Of a stretch of DNA of 64,000 nt, positions 10,831 to 22,667 are shown piece after piece. The first letter of the stretch is position 1, and every line of letters starts with the position of its first letter. The stretch comes from Rhabdophis nuchalis (Eukaryota; Chordata; Lepidosauria; Squamata; Natricidae): NCBI GenBank assembly GCA_039707465.1, contig CM077658.1, positions 16,121,574 through 16,185,573 on the forward strand. The letters run 5' to 3'. The notes below the pieces were generated by a model that saw only the letters and a program-made list of their open reading frames with translations, was not told the origin of the DNA and did not search any database. Both the position numbers and the translations under genes were made by a program.

Positions 10831-11919
10831 TAGTTAAGTTCTGAGATGCATTTTAGTCCAGAGCTTAGAAATCAACCTTAATTTCTCTGGGTATCCCTAA
10901 TGTGACCGTCTTAAAGGAATGACTAATTCAGGTAATTTTTTTTTACCTTTCCATACACCAGCACTAAGACAATATTAATATCAGGTTTGATTACTTTAAG
11001 CAATAAAAGATTCTCCCAATTGCATTTATATAGAATAATGCAGATACAAGACACGGCTGGGTTTTTTTTCTTTGTAATAAATAATGTTCCTGTAAGCTAA
11101 GAAAAACTAAGTAGGAACAAGCATACGAAATGTATAATGCTGGAGCTTTGCATTACATTTAGAGGGTGGCTATATATTTATGAAGTTGGTTATTAAAGTA
11201 GGACCTCTCTCCAGTCCATATCTTAGCTTCTTTGTTTCTTCCACGACACATTTATTAAACAGGGGCATATTATGTCTCTAAACCCAGCACTATTTTTCTG
11301 GCAGAAGAATTACTACCCTAACTTGTACATGGAAATTATCCTACACATCTGTATTCTGATTATGATATTTAGTGCAAGGGTCATGAATAATAAAATTGCT
11401 AAATATGCTTATTGCCATCTATAAATAAAGGTTATCATACTTGTGAAGGTTTTGTTTCTGGAATGTCAGAACAAGTGCGGCTAGTTGCGAGACAATGGAG
11501 CTTTAATTTTACCAGGAAAATAAATACTTACATGTATAAATATTCAAACGCTTTGCAAAGTACAGTAAGAGCCGAATTAATACTTCGGAAATGAACACCC
11601 CAGCAGAACTGGGGAAGTTCACACGGTGCGTTCTTTCAAAGTTTGTAACTCCAGTCATAGAAAGGAAATTAGGCTTCTGGAACGTCACAACTTTTGTGCC
11701 AGATAACACCCAAGAGAATTTGACAAGGTTTTGGAAATGGTTGGTCATTGCCTTTTTCCTACAGCTGAGCGTTGACAACACCCAGTTGACTTCATGCCTA
11801 AAATGGGGTTAGAATTCATAGTCCTTCACCATGATATCAAACTGGCTCTTTAATTTGAAAGGGAGTCCTTGAAAGATCATGAGAACAGGTAAGGAAAGGC
11901 AAAAAGAAAAAAAACATAT

Positions 11920-11920
<1 letters not shown>
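10831..11920. other. Unique AT-rich sequence, no gene recognised
   Basis: Overlapping short frames on both strands around 11412-11812 have no recognisable domain or splice context. Confidence 0.6.
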
Positions 11921-12511
<591 letters not shown>

Positions 12512-12514
<3 letters not shown>

Positions 12515-13876
12515 AAATCCCTACATTTGCTGCATCCAGTAAGAGAACTTTAAGTATCATCATGATTCTACAATGCAAAACTTCTAGAAAAGATTTCATC
12601 TATGCACAATCTTTTCAAACTTTTAATTTACACTGGGATGTATATTTTGTACAGTACCTAATTCTCCGTACTTTGTTCTCCACCTATAATTTTCTCCCTC
12701 TCTTCCTCCCTCCCCTTTTTCTCCTTTCAGAACCTTTTCACACATAAGAGAACAAAGGCAATAACAATGTGTTGATTTCTATCACTCTGAAATATTTTTC
12801 CCCATTCTGACTTCAAAGTTATTTTAATTGAATTTAATCCTCTTGACTTCATAAATGAGTTTCAGTTGTAATTTTAAAATGAATTTGACTCCTTAATGTT
12901 TTGATTAGAGATTATAAGACATTTGAACATAATCATGGGAAGAAGATGTATATCCAGTCTGAATCTGATTGATGCCCTTTTTTTCCCTACTGCTCTACTA
13001 GTAGAGGATGAATAGGTTGACTTTGATAAGGAAAGGAAGTTTCACTTTAAAAGGTAATTAATGTGTTACAAATAATTATTTGTGGTACATCGGCTCTCCT
13101 CTATGGGTCTTGGTTGTCTTGGCATACAGCTTCTAACACTCCTACATCACAATGGAACCTGCCATGTTGAGAAGGCTTACTGATATGGATAATTATGAAA
13201 ATGTATTTACCACTGAAGAGTTTTCACTCAATATTTCTTTCCTGTTTTAAAATAGTATTTTATCTAGAACAGTGTTCTCCAAAGTAGGGTACTTGTACCC
13301 CAGGGCAATCCATTGGGGTACAAGGAGAAAAATACTAGAATGTCAGTTTAAATTTATTTATTTCAAGCTGTATCTCATCCTTCCCAAATTTCTGTTTAGG
13401 GGTACATTGGACAATTGTGCTAATAGTGCATGTACAGAATTCATAAATCAGCACACGTGTATTTGGTGTGAAAGCGCAACATTCTCGTAATGATGAAAGG
13501 ATGGCCTTTTTAATTGAGCAATAGGATTTTGGATTTAGGTTTTCCACTACATTGTTTGAAATCATCAAAATAGGTTCATGAATCACTCCTCCCCATTTTG
13601 CTTTCCCCTGGTGCTCCTTTGCTTGACCAAGTGGCTGGTTCCATTGTGAATTTCACATTACGGTTCTTTCAACATAAATATCCAGATAAACATATCCTCT
13701 GGGCAGGTCTAGGACAATGGAGGGCCAGGTCATGCTGCCAATAGGTCAAAACACAACAAACAAGCGCTAGACTACAAAACACAAACAAAGGCAAGTTTGA
13801 GTGAAACTGCTGACATACTGTATGTTATTTCACAATCCATGTCCATTGCAATTTGATATCTTTATCAGCCAATCAC
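12512..13876. other. Unique sequence, no gene recognised
   Basis: A small inverted match, GTACTTGTACCCC and GGGGTACAAG near 13290-13325, may mark a decayed DNA transposon. No coding exon supported. Confidence 0.55.
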
Positions 13877-14163
13877 TGTTGCAGGGGTTGCCACAAAGAA
13901 GAGCGGGTCAACCTATTTTCCAAAGCACCTGAAGGCAGGACAAGAAGCAATGGATGGAAACTAATCAAGGAGAGAACCAGCCTAGAACGAAGGAGCAATG
14001 TCCTGACAGTGAGAACAATGAACCAGTGGAACAGCTTGCCTTCAGAAGTTGTGGTGCTCCATCACTGGAGACTTTTAAGAAGAGACTGGCTAGCCTCTTG
14101 TCTGAAATGGGATAGGGTCTCCTGCTTGGACTAGACAACCTCCAAGGGCCCTTCCATCTGTGT
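13877..14163 (+). mobile_element. CR1-like LINE fragment, end of ORF2 and 3' UTR
   Basis: Translation in shifted frames gives GCHKEERVNLFSKAPEGRTR, a serine/threonine-rich middle, MNQWNSLPSEVV and LRRDW, the C-terminus of the LINE reverse-transcriptase protein. It is followed by the CR1 3' end CTAGACAACCTCCAAGGGCC. Truncated and frameshifted. Confidence 0.9.
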
Positions 14164-14167
14164 TAAG

Positions 14168-14412
14168 AGCCGAAGTCATGCAGTGGTTAGAGTGCAGTAC
14201 TGCTGGCTACTTCTGCTGACTACCAGTCACCTGCAATTTGGCAGTTCAAATCTCACCAGGCTCAAGATTGACTCAGCCTTCCATCCTTCCGAGGTGAGTC
14301 AAATGAGGACCCAGATTGTTGGGAGCAAGAGGCTGACTCTGTAAACCTGCTTAGAGAGGCTGTAAAGCTCTGTGAAGCAGCATGTAAGTATAAGCGCTAT
14401 TGCTATTATTCT
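14168..14412 (+). mobile_element. tRNA-derived SINE (snake-type), near full length
   Basis: The tRNA-like head CATGCAGTGGTTAGAGTGCA and box-B-like GGCAGTTCAAATCTC are followed by CATCCTTCCGAGGTGAG and the tail AGTATAAGCGCTATTGCTAT. It directly follows a CR1 fragment. Confidence 0.9.
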
Positions 14413-14455
14413 GTTATGCAGCTATCTACCCATTGACGCGATTGACATGATAGGG

Positions 14456-14543
14456 CAGTGTTTCTCACCCTTGCAAACTTTGAGGTGGGTGAACTTCAAT
14501 TCCTTGGTTGGCTGGGGAATTCCAGGAGTTGAAGTCCACCCAT
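14456..14543. mobile_element. Palindromic hAT MITE remnant
   Basis: Starts CAGTGTTTCTCACCCTTGCA and contains the partly inverted arms AACTTCAATTCC and GGAATTCCAGGAGTTGAAGT. It resembles the palindromic MITEs elsewhere in the window. The right end and target duplication cannot be placed. Confidence 0.6.
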
Positions 14544-15409
14544 ATTAAAAGTTCACATGATTCAGAAACATGGCGTGACGGCTTTGCCTTCAACGTGCCC
14601 CGTTGTATTGTAAAGCATCCCTTTGGCCTGGATGTTCCCTTGAACAAAAAAGGGAACGTTTTCCTCTTTTTTAAACAGCCATTTCACAGAGAGGCTCATT
14701 AAACCGAACGTCAACAGAATCTTTCAGCCAGCATCTCTCCTACCATTCAACCCCTGAACTTTTCAACAACAATTTTATTTCGTAAGTTGACTTATCCATA
14801 AGTAAATAGGATACAGTGAGGATGAAGAATAAGGGGGATCAGGAAGGCAGTTATTGGATTTATAAGCACAAAAGCTTCACTGTTGCAGACAGTGGAGGCT
14901 CAGCCGTTACTGTACCTTTCAAACCTAATATGTAACCATATCTGTTTTAAAAGAGTGATTCATATTACTCCAAAATGCATGAGAAACTCCTTTTTCATCC
15001 CTACCACGGGAAACTTGAGTCTGATTTTAATAAGCTTCAATTGGAATGTGGCCTTTGAAAAGTAGTGCATTTGAAAAGATGGAACATTAAATTTTGTAAT
15101 GATGTAAAACATCTTCAATTTTTGACAGGACAATGGTGCTTATTGTGCTTTATGGGCCCAGTGGTGATTCAAAGGTCACTTTGTATATGACTCCACAGAC
15201 AGTGGCAAGCCGGGAATGAAAATTAGGTTACATGTGATCAGCTTTATTATTAATCAGATGAAAATGGATTTTTAACATTTTTTTCTAATGAGCAACAGAA
15301 AAAAAAGAGACAACACTACAGAGGAAGCATGTGTGTGTATGTATGTATGTAGTTCAGACTTAAACGTTGAATTTTAATGCCTTTTTGTTTAGATGTGTCC
15401 ATTCTGATG

Positions 15410-15410
<1 letters not shown>
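14544..15410. other. Unique sequence, no gene recognised
   Basis: No repeat recognised. About 15060-15280 is repeat-free with a TATTATTAATCAGATGAAAA stretch and may be a conserved non-coding element. No coding exon supported. Confidence 0.55.
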
Positions 15411-15498
<88 letters not shown>

Positions 15499-15531
15499 CG
15501 ACCGACCGACCGACCGACCGACCGACCGACC

Positions 15532-15607
<76 letters not shown>

Positions 15608-15608
15608 G
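15411..15608. repeat. (GATA)n-(GACA)n-(GACC)n-(GACA)n compound array
   Basis: GATA units at about 15411-15451, GACA to about 15496, GACC to about 15532, then GACA to 15608. Ser/Val/Cys/Leu reading frames here are artefacts. Confidence 0.97.
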
Positions 15609-16321
15609 TCACAGGGATAGGGATTATTGTAGCTTCCGCACATGCGCAGAAGCATTTTTATAGTACTGTGCATGGGCACTTCATGACCACGAACTAACTG
15701 GCAGTAGCTGATGTCGGAACCCACCCCTGGAATGGACATATCTAAACAAACAGGCATTAAAATTCAACACATTTAAGTCTGAACTCCCAATTAAAAAACA
15801 AAACCACGCCATCCTGTTGTCAATATGAAATAAGCTGCTGAAATACCATAATTTACTTTTTGTATGAAACGGGGGGGGGTGTGATTTACAGTTTTGGCGA
15901 TTAGACAGAACTACATTGCAATGTTGAATAAGTAGCAAATTTATGATTTTACTTAAAACGGCTGTGAAGAAGATCTGAAGCCACTTCTTTCTATCTTTTT
16001 TCTTTCCTTTCTATTTTTCTTTTACTTTTTTTGTGCTTTTAGCTTTCTCTTTGATTTTTTCCCCTCAGGTTGCATTTGTTTTTATCTTCTTTTGTAAAAA
16101 CCTTTAATGAAAGTTTACCCAGAAAATTTACGGTTCCCTTTCTTTTGTTTATAACTTTTAATTGAATTTATTCTTTTTCGATTAATGCAACACTCAGTTC
16201 TTATTCTCTGGCTAAGATGATATCAGCTTTGCCCTGATTGGAGTTTTTAACCTTCTATCAAAATGCAACCTGGAGTAAAACTTGACATGCAACCTGGAGT
16301 AAAACAAGACCCATCTTTTTC
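15609..16321. other. Unique sequence, no gene recognised
   Basis: Contains a T-rich tract around 15990-16170 and a short direct duplication of TGCAACCTGGAGTAAAAC near 16263 and 16289. No coding exon supported. Confidence 0.55.
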
Positions 16322-16552
16322 GACTGGCCGGCCTTGGATAGTCTCTCTGTCTATGGATTTCAAATGTATTTTTAAATGGGATTTTAGTCAATAATTTTAG
16401 CACGGGATAAATTGTTTAATTGTGTTTTAAGTTATGTACTTTTGTATTTATTGTTCTTATTGTTTTATTTTTCCCTGTGCACCGCCCCGGGTCCCTGTGG
16501 GGAGAGGGAGCGGTTAATAAATTCGAATTTATTATTATTATTATTATTATGA
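16322..16552 (+). mobile_element. L2-like LINE 3' end with (ATT)n tail
   Basis: The conserved terminal segment TGCACCGCCCCGGGTCCCTG with GGGGAGAGGGAGCGGTTAAT is followed by AAATTCGAATTT and (ATT)n. Related to 43502-43568 and 59322-59765. Confidence 0.85.
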
Positions 16553-17020
16553 ATATGTATTTTCCTGCTTTGAAACGCATTGATTTTAAAATCTTCTGCC
16601 CCACCCTAAATGAATATTACATGAGTCTGGTATGTCATGAATGCAAGCTATCCTTTAAATCTTGAACAGCATGGAAATATGACACTGTTAACTTTTATGA
16701 AGAGTATTTGATATTTGAAACAGACTTAGCACAAAAATCAGCAAAATATATTCGCGCCCCAGCTTAAAAAGAAAAAAAAATTGTAGCTAAACATCTTAAC
16801 ATCTTATTGCTCTTCTTCTTTAAGTAATACCAGCCAATGAAGGATTATAATAAGACTGTATATACAGCACTATCCCAAATTTTTTTAGATTTGAGTAATT
16901 AATAATGTCCTCAAACGATGTAGGTTGAGATTCATGCCTTCTGGTGAAACTATGGGAGTTATAAAGATTTGACTTTATAACCCCCTTAGAAATTCTTGCT
17001 TTCATATTGCTGAAAATATG
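16553..17020. other. Unique sequence, no gene recognised
   Basis: AT-rich, with no recognised feature. Confidence 0.55.
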
Positions 17021-17517
17021 CATTCAGTTTTGGTCGCCACATTGTAGAAAAGATGTTGAGACTCTTGAAAGAGTGCAGAGAAGAGCAACCAGGATGATTA
17101 GGGGACTGGAGAATAAAACATATGAAGAACGGCTGCAGGAACTGGGTATGTCTAGTTTAATGAAAAGAAGGACCAGGGGAGACATGATAGCAGTGTTCCA
17201 ATCTCTCAGGGGTTGCCACAAAGAAGAGGGAGTCAAACTATTCTACAAAGCACCTGAGGTTAGGACAATGGGTGGACACTGATCAAGGAGAGAAGCAACT
17301 TAGAACTAAGGATACATTTCCTGACAGGACAATTAATCAGTGGAAAAACTTGCCTCTAGAGGTTGTGAATGCTCCAAAACTGGAAGTTTTTAAGAAGATG
17401 TTGGATGACCATTTGTCTGAAGTGGTGTAGGATTTCGTGCCTAAACAAGGGGTTGGACTAGATGACCTTCAAGGTTCCTTCCAACTCTGTTATTCTATTC
17501 TATTCTATTCTATTCAT
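17021..17517 (+). mobile_element. CR1-like LINE 3' fragment with (ATTCT) tail
   Basis: Encodes the reverse-transcriptase C-terminus in pieces: LERVQRRATRMIRGLENKTY, EERLQELGMSSLMKRRTRGD, MIAVFQSLRGCHKEEGVKLF, then a frameshift. The 3' end reads GATGACCTTCAAGGTTCCTT with CCAACTCTGTTATTCTATTC and an ATTCT tail. The longest plus-strand CR1 copy in the window; not functional. Confidence 0.93.
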
Positions 17518-18550
17518 AACTCAATGTAGTGCATTAAGTTTAGTAATAATTGATATATGTAAGAGTTCATTCAAACATTTATCCTTATTTTGAAATGCAT
17601 TGTTGCTGCATTAAAACATTTAGGATAGATTGTTACAAATGATAAATGCCGTAACAAAAAAATGGAACAATATTTGGTTGAGATTAATTTTGAGAACATT
17701 TTGGAACGCCTTCCTGAATTGTATCTAAAACAATTAGGAAATAATGTTTTAGAGTCTTTCTGAAGCCAATAACTATTCGGTTTGTTTTTTTAAAGGTAGA
17801 TTTTGAATAAGAATACTTCATTAGCATTTGTGACAAAGAATGTCTGCAGGTAGTATTATATTTTTTCTCCCTCTGTATGATACAGATTCCTGAATCCAAC
17901 TTGCCCGACTCCTCGTCAATAATAGTATAATGCAATTGCTGCTTCTCCATATTTTGCTAAAGACTTAAACCAAGTGGGTATTTTGCACATATTCACACTG
18001 CCTAGAATTATTTATGAACCTGCTCATCTGTAATTCTGATGCATGTTCCTTTAAGATAATACAAAGTTTCAGAACAAAATAAAGGGAAAACACTGCTCTT
18101 TTCCATGATGATTAAAGTAAATAGCCATGTAAAATATGTGCAGCACATTGGCGGGGTGGCTGCATTCTCCGGGATTTTTTTTTTGTTAAATTAGTTAATT
18201 AACTCTTACACGGATGCACCCACACCTCAAATTTAACTCAGTCTATGCATAAAAATGAAAGTTGTCTGTAACTTATTCAACTGTGCCCCCCCCCCCCCCA
18301 CTTTCTCTTTCCATCTTTGGCATTAAGATATTTGAAAATATTTTTCACTACATGCCTGTTTATATTTTCAGGAAATATGGTTTGATAAAATAAAAGTTCA
18401 ACAGGTCATTGCACTAATTATTGATTTTTGCAGCAATTCGCATCATGTAATTAGTGTCAGTCAGGTCATGATGACAATTAAGAACTGAATATCTTCAGTG
18501 CTATTGCAGGACATGCGTAACATATTTATTTATTTAATGCCTTTAAATCA
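17518..18550. other. Unique AT-rich sequence, no gene recognised
   Basis: Repeat-poor except for a poly-C run at 18286-18299. Tracts at about 17980-18160 and 18340-18500 contain TAAT-rich motifs and may be conserved non-coding elements. Confidence 0.55.
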
Positions 18551-18626
18551 GTGTTGTCTCTTGTAGTTTTCCTGGCGAGATTTCAGAAGTGGTTTGCCAT
18601 TGCCTCCCTTCTAGGGCTGAGAGGTT
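18551..18626. mobile_element. SINE fragment joined to BovB
   Basis: Contains TTTCCTGGCGAGATTTCAGA and GTGGTTTGCCATTGCCTCCC, matching the SINE at 23805-23997. The sequence then passes directly into BovB. Confidence 0.6.
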
Positions 18627-19040
18627 GGATCATAAGAAAGGCTGAACTCCAAGGAATTGAGGCCTTTGAACTCTGGTGCTGGAGAAGATTCCTGCAAGTC
18701 CCTTGGACTGCAAGGCAATCACACAGGTCAGTCCTAGAGGAGATCAACCCTGACTGCTCTTTAGAAGGCCAGATCCTGAAGAGGAAACTTAAATACTTTG
18801 GCCACCTCATGAGAAGGAAGGACTCACTGGAGAAGAGCCTCATGCTGGGAACGATTGAGGGCAAAAGAAGAACGGGACGACAGAGAATGAGGTGGCTGGA
18901 TGTAGTCACCGAAGCAGTAGGCATGAGCCTAAATGGACACCAGAAGACGGTAGAGGACAGGAAGGCCTGGAAGAACATTGTCCATGGGGTCGCGATGGGT
19001 CAGACATGACTTCACAACTAACAACAACAGCAACATTTTT
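18627..19040 (+). mobile_element. BovB (RTE-clade) LINE 3' end, truncated
   Basis: An open frame of about 125 codons encodes the C-terminal tail of the BovB ORF2 protein, with FELWCWRRFLQVPWTARQSH, LKRKLKYFGHLMRRKDSLEK, GRQRMRWLDVV and a VHGVAMGQT-like end. It is followed by the BovB 3' sequence ATGACTTCACAACTAACAAC. The reverse-transcriptase core is absent, so this is a dead 5'-truncated copy. The open frame being intact suggests a relatively young insertion. Confidence 0.93.
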
Positions 19041-19057
19041 TTTACTACTGTGGGCAT

Positions 19058-19286
19058 GGCTAGGTGGAAGAACCACCTCGAACTAAGCAGAAACTTCCTT
19101 ACAGTTAGAACAATTAATCAGTGGAACAACTTGCCTCCAGAAGCTGTGGGTGCACCAACACTGTAGGTTTTCAAGAAGAGATTGGACAACTATTTGAATG
19201 AAATAGTCTAGGGTTTCTTGTTTGAGCAGGGGGTTGGACTAGAAGACCTCCAAACCCCCTTCCAACTCTGTAATTCCGCTCAAGTG
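19058..19286 (+). mobile_element. CR1-like LINE 3' fragment
   Basis: Encodes LSRNFLTVRTINQWNNLPPE-like sequence and ends GGGGTTGGACTAGAAGACCT, then CCTTCCAACTCTGTAATTC. Inactive fragment. Confidence 0.9.
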
Positions 19287-21004
19287 TCCTCCCGTTCCTT
19301 GCTTTTCTCCAACATTATGTAGCTATGCTGTGTGCCAATCCTTTTTACTGGTGGGACTTCAGTTCCCAGAATCCCCAGACAATGCAGTCACGGCAGTCCC
19401 TCAGCCTGTGCGAGGATCTCAGGTCTGAGAAAGCTGCAATGGGCGGAAAGCTCTGACCAATTAGTCAACTGGTTGAGTCTAAATGAAAAGGGATGCCTTA
19501 CTTAATCCAGAGAGACAAATCCCTCCTTCCACTGATGATAATTAAAATAATTAAGAACAGAAGCAGCCAAGGTCTTTGTAGCCAAAGGGGGACACACACA
19601 CACACACACTTTTGTGTCTTTGTTCCTTCCGTTCTTTAATGGGGAAGCCAAAAGCTGCAGGCAGGAGGGCAGTGATATAATAAAATCACCCGAGGGGGTG
19701 GACTACAATTGTCAATCTGATTTCCCCCCCTCCTTCTATTTTATGAGATTGTTTGTTTTAAAGCAAAGTTTTTTAAAAGTTTTTTTTAACCTATCTATTA
19801 TTATTTGGGGTTTCCTACCCAAATTCAGAAACCCATGGAGTAGTTGCTATTCCATACATTTTTCTGACTGCCAAATTTGGGGGGGAACATTGTCTTGGGG
19901 GTCTTTAATTGTCAATCTGCTCTTTGACATATGTGGGTTTTTTGAAACCCTCAGCCCACTTCTCCCTTTGCTGAAAAATAACCTTTGGAAAGTCTTTATA
20001 ATATGCCTTTTTCTTTCTTTCTTTTTTGAAGTGTGACCCAAAAATAAAACAACCACAGCAACCCCAGAAAAGGAGAATAGTTTCAGTACCCATTCGGCCC
20101 TTCGTGTCATTCTCTACCCTGTGTCCAATTCTGATATAAGGACAAATCCGAATTTTAAATCCATGAGTTGGAAGTGTATGCCCTTGGGCTTTCCCAAAGA
20201 TTCCTGCCTTAAATTATTTCTGTTTAAGAACTGGATCGTGGAATAAAAGTGTTACAATTAACTGGTTAAAATGCTTGGAGTATTTTTGAGGAAGTATTGC
20301 CTAAACAAAGAGGAAAGGTTCTAATTAATTATATGGGGTTTTTTTTATAAAAAAATATATGCAGGGCTTTACATCCAGTTCTAATCACTTAACAATGAAC
20401 TGCAGAGAAAGGCAGAAGAAATTATGTTCTGCCTCTGTACAGTGAATAAAACCAAAGGAAACCTCTGTATATAGTTATCAGTGGCAGTTAAAACTGCTTA
20501 GGAAAGCAACAAATCTTTTGTTCGGTTGACAACAGTTATTACAATTAATTCATTTTGTGATTGGTACTTGCACTGAGTGACAAGGTACTATTTTACCTCG
20601 GTAAAAAGTTAAAGCGGTAATGCCTACATGTGAAATAACACGGCAAGCTTGTTATCACTCTCGAAATAAAAGAAAAGCAAAAAATGCCAAGGGCTTTCCT
20701 GATCACTGTACTCACAGTTTATCAGAGGTTCAACCGGAGTCTTTTCTCCCCCACAAAATCCATTTCTCAGGGATTTAAGAAGTGAGAATGAGGAAGAAGG
20801 ACAAGCTAATGAAGTGTCATGACATCTCAAAATCAACCTGGAGATCACCCAGTGCCTTAGCCTGCAACTCCGAGAATCACCAGCTAGTATTAAAAGTTTT
20901 CAGAAGACAGGTTTATGTTTCGTTCCTTGTTTTGTTTGTTTTTTAAAAAAAACCATTTGGTTCTTTGTTTTTTAAAACCATTTTTCAATATTCTGGTGGA
21001 CCTT
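19287..21004. other. Unique sequence, no gene recognised
   Basis: Small MITE-like scraps (GGGACTTCAGTTCCCAGAAT near 19351; CCTGCAACTCCGAGAATCAC near 20862), a (CA)n at about 19592-19610, and T-rich tracts. The 140-codon plus frame at 19614-20036 has no recognisable domain. Confidence 0.5.
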
Positions 21005-21109
21005 ACTTGAGATACGGTATTGAGTTGTAGCAGATATTTGAGGGGCTGCCACAAGGAAGAGGGAGTCAGCCTATTCTCCAAACACCTGAAGGCAAAATAA
21101 GAAGCAATG
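21005..21109 (+). mobile_element. CR1-like LINE, left part, split by an insertion
   Basis: Ends at GGCAAAATAAGAAGCAATG. The same CR1 copy resumes at 21745 with GATGGAAACTAATCAAAGAG, so 21110-21739 is a later insertion. Confidence 0.85.
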
Positions 21110-21739
21110 TATTGTGGTCCAGGGGCGGCCTGCCAATTCGGGCAGTGAGGAGGTTGGGGAGGGACATGGACCAGTCCTGGAGTCTGGGGAAGGCTCGGAT
21201 GAGGGTTCTGTGTCAGAGGCAGAGAAGGGGCCAAGGTCGCCTGGTAATTATGTGCTGCGTCCGGAGCCTCTGAAGTCTGACATCAGCGAGGCAGAAGAAC
21301 AGTGAGCCTGTTCCCAGTTTGCACATACGCAGAGCTGCCAGAAGGCAAGAACAGTTAAGGAGAAAGGGTAACTTGGGAGTAAGGCTTGGAGATGATTGGG
21401 CCAATCATAAGACATAAAAGAAGAGCAAACAGATGTGAGCCTTTGAAGGAAGCAGTTAGTTCATCTAGTCGGTTTAAAGTCTGAGAAGTCCTTTTTGACT
21501 CTGTGCTACGCTTGGCCTTGCAAAACTAATTGGCAGCGTTTCAAGGGAGATAAAGGTGGGTTCTTATCAACATTACCTTGAAAGATTGTGGCAACGGGGG
21601 CAGATACCTTTTGGAATCTTCACAGATTGTTTGTGAATCATTAGGGCTGTGAATGACCATAATTCACAGCCTTATAAACAAAAGGGTTCTGGGAATAAGA
21701 TTGTGATTTATGCTTTCTCAGGAAGTCTAGGTCAGAACA
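21110..21739. mobile_element. Candidate solo LTR (630 bp) inserted in CR1
   Basis: An insertion bounded by the 5-bp direct repeat CAATG (21105-21109 and 21740-21744), beginning TATTGTGGTCC and ending GTCAGAACA. It carries a short open segment rich in Glu/Ser/Gly (21114-21305) and a TATA-like ACATAAAAG near 21412. Length, 5-bp duplication and near TGT...ACA ends fit a solo LTR of a Gypsy- or ERV-like element. No internal protein domains are present, so the superfamily is uncertain. Confidence 0.6.
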
Positions 21740-21744
21740 CAATG

Positions 21745-21975
21745 GATGGAAACTAATCAAAGAGAGATCCAGCCTAGACCTAAGGAGACAGTTCCTAACA
21801 GTGAGAACAATCAACCAGTGGAACGGCTTGCCTTTAGAAGTTGTGGGTGCTCCATCACTGGAGGCTTTTAAGGAAAGACTGCTGCTTTTCTGAAATGGTA
21901 TAGGGTCTCCTGCTTGAGTAGGGGGTTAGACTAGAAGACCCCCAAGACCCCTTCCAGCTCTATAATGTTATTCTG
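21745..21975 (+). mobile_element. CR1-like LINE, right part
   Basis: Continues the copy at 21005: TTCCTAACAGTGAGAACAAT, then the CR1 3' end TAGACTAGAAGACCCCCAAG. Inactive. Confidence 0.88.
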
Positions 21976-22150
21976 ATTCCTTAAATATGTTGTTTCTTTC
22001 CGTCCTGAAACTTGAAATGTAGATGGTTTATTGGACCCCAGATCTAGTATTATGAAACAGAAATTTTTAAAAAATAAACAAGTTGTCCATATTTTGTAGA
22101 AAAAAAACCCAGTTATGCTATTTATAAAAGGGAGTAGGATGAGAATAAGG

Positions 22151-22659
22151 CAGTGGTGGGATTCAGCCGGTTCACAGCTATTCAGGAGAACCGGTTGTTA
22201 ACTTTCTAAGCAGTTTGGAGAAACGGTTGTTGGAAGAAATCTCATTTTGTTTTCCCCCCCACTTTACAGGGCTAATCCTGCAAGGAAGAGGAAACATTCT
22301 GGTGTTGTCTCTAGGCCAGGAATGTCCAAACTTGGGAACTTTAAGACTTGTGGACTTCAACTCCCAGAATTCCCCAGCCAGCGTAGCTGGCTGGGGAATT
22401 CTGGGAGTTGAAGTCCACAAGTCTTAAAGTTCCCAAGTTTGGACATCCCTGCTCTAGGCTAATCTTTAATGCCCTGCTTACAGAAACTGCCTCTCCAGTT
22501 AACCTTTATTACATTGTAACAGCTAAGACGAAGTGCCTATCGACATGAATGACGTTGAGTTGGCCATGCCCTCACAGGCACATGACCACTGAGGCACGCC
22601 TACCTAGCTGGTCATTAGGGCAGAGAACCAGTTGTTAAATTATTTGAATCCCACCTCTG
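22151..22659. mobile_element. hAT-like MITE hosting a nested palindromic MITE
   Basis: Ends CAGTGGTGGGATTCAGCC and TTGAATCCCACCTCTG, with a perfect 8-bp duplication GAATAAGG at 22143-22150 and 22660-22667. Removing the inner 135-bp MITE and its 8-bp duplication leaves 366 bp, exactly the length of the copy at 30217-30582. Confidence 0.93.
22317..22451. mobile_element. Palindromic hAT-like MITE (nearly perfect hairpin)
   Basis: The arms, starting CAGGAATGTCCAAACTTGGG and ending GGACATCCCTG, are nearly perfect complements around a short AGCGTAGCT centre. A perfect 8-bp duplication CTCTAGGC lies at 22309-22316 and 22452-22459. Confidence 0.93.
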
Positions 22660-22667
22660 GAATAAGG

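Noticed and set aside
14168..14250. tRNA gene
   Set aside because: Box-A/B-like sequence belongs to a SINE head. It continues into the SINE body and cannot be folded into a complete tRNA by eye.
19614..20036. 140-codon plus-strand frame
   Set aside because: T-rich sequence giving a Phe/Leu/Ser-rich translation. No recognisable domain, and the surroundings are intergenic.
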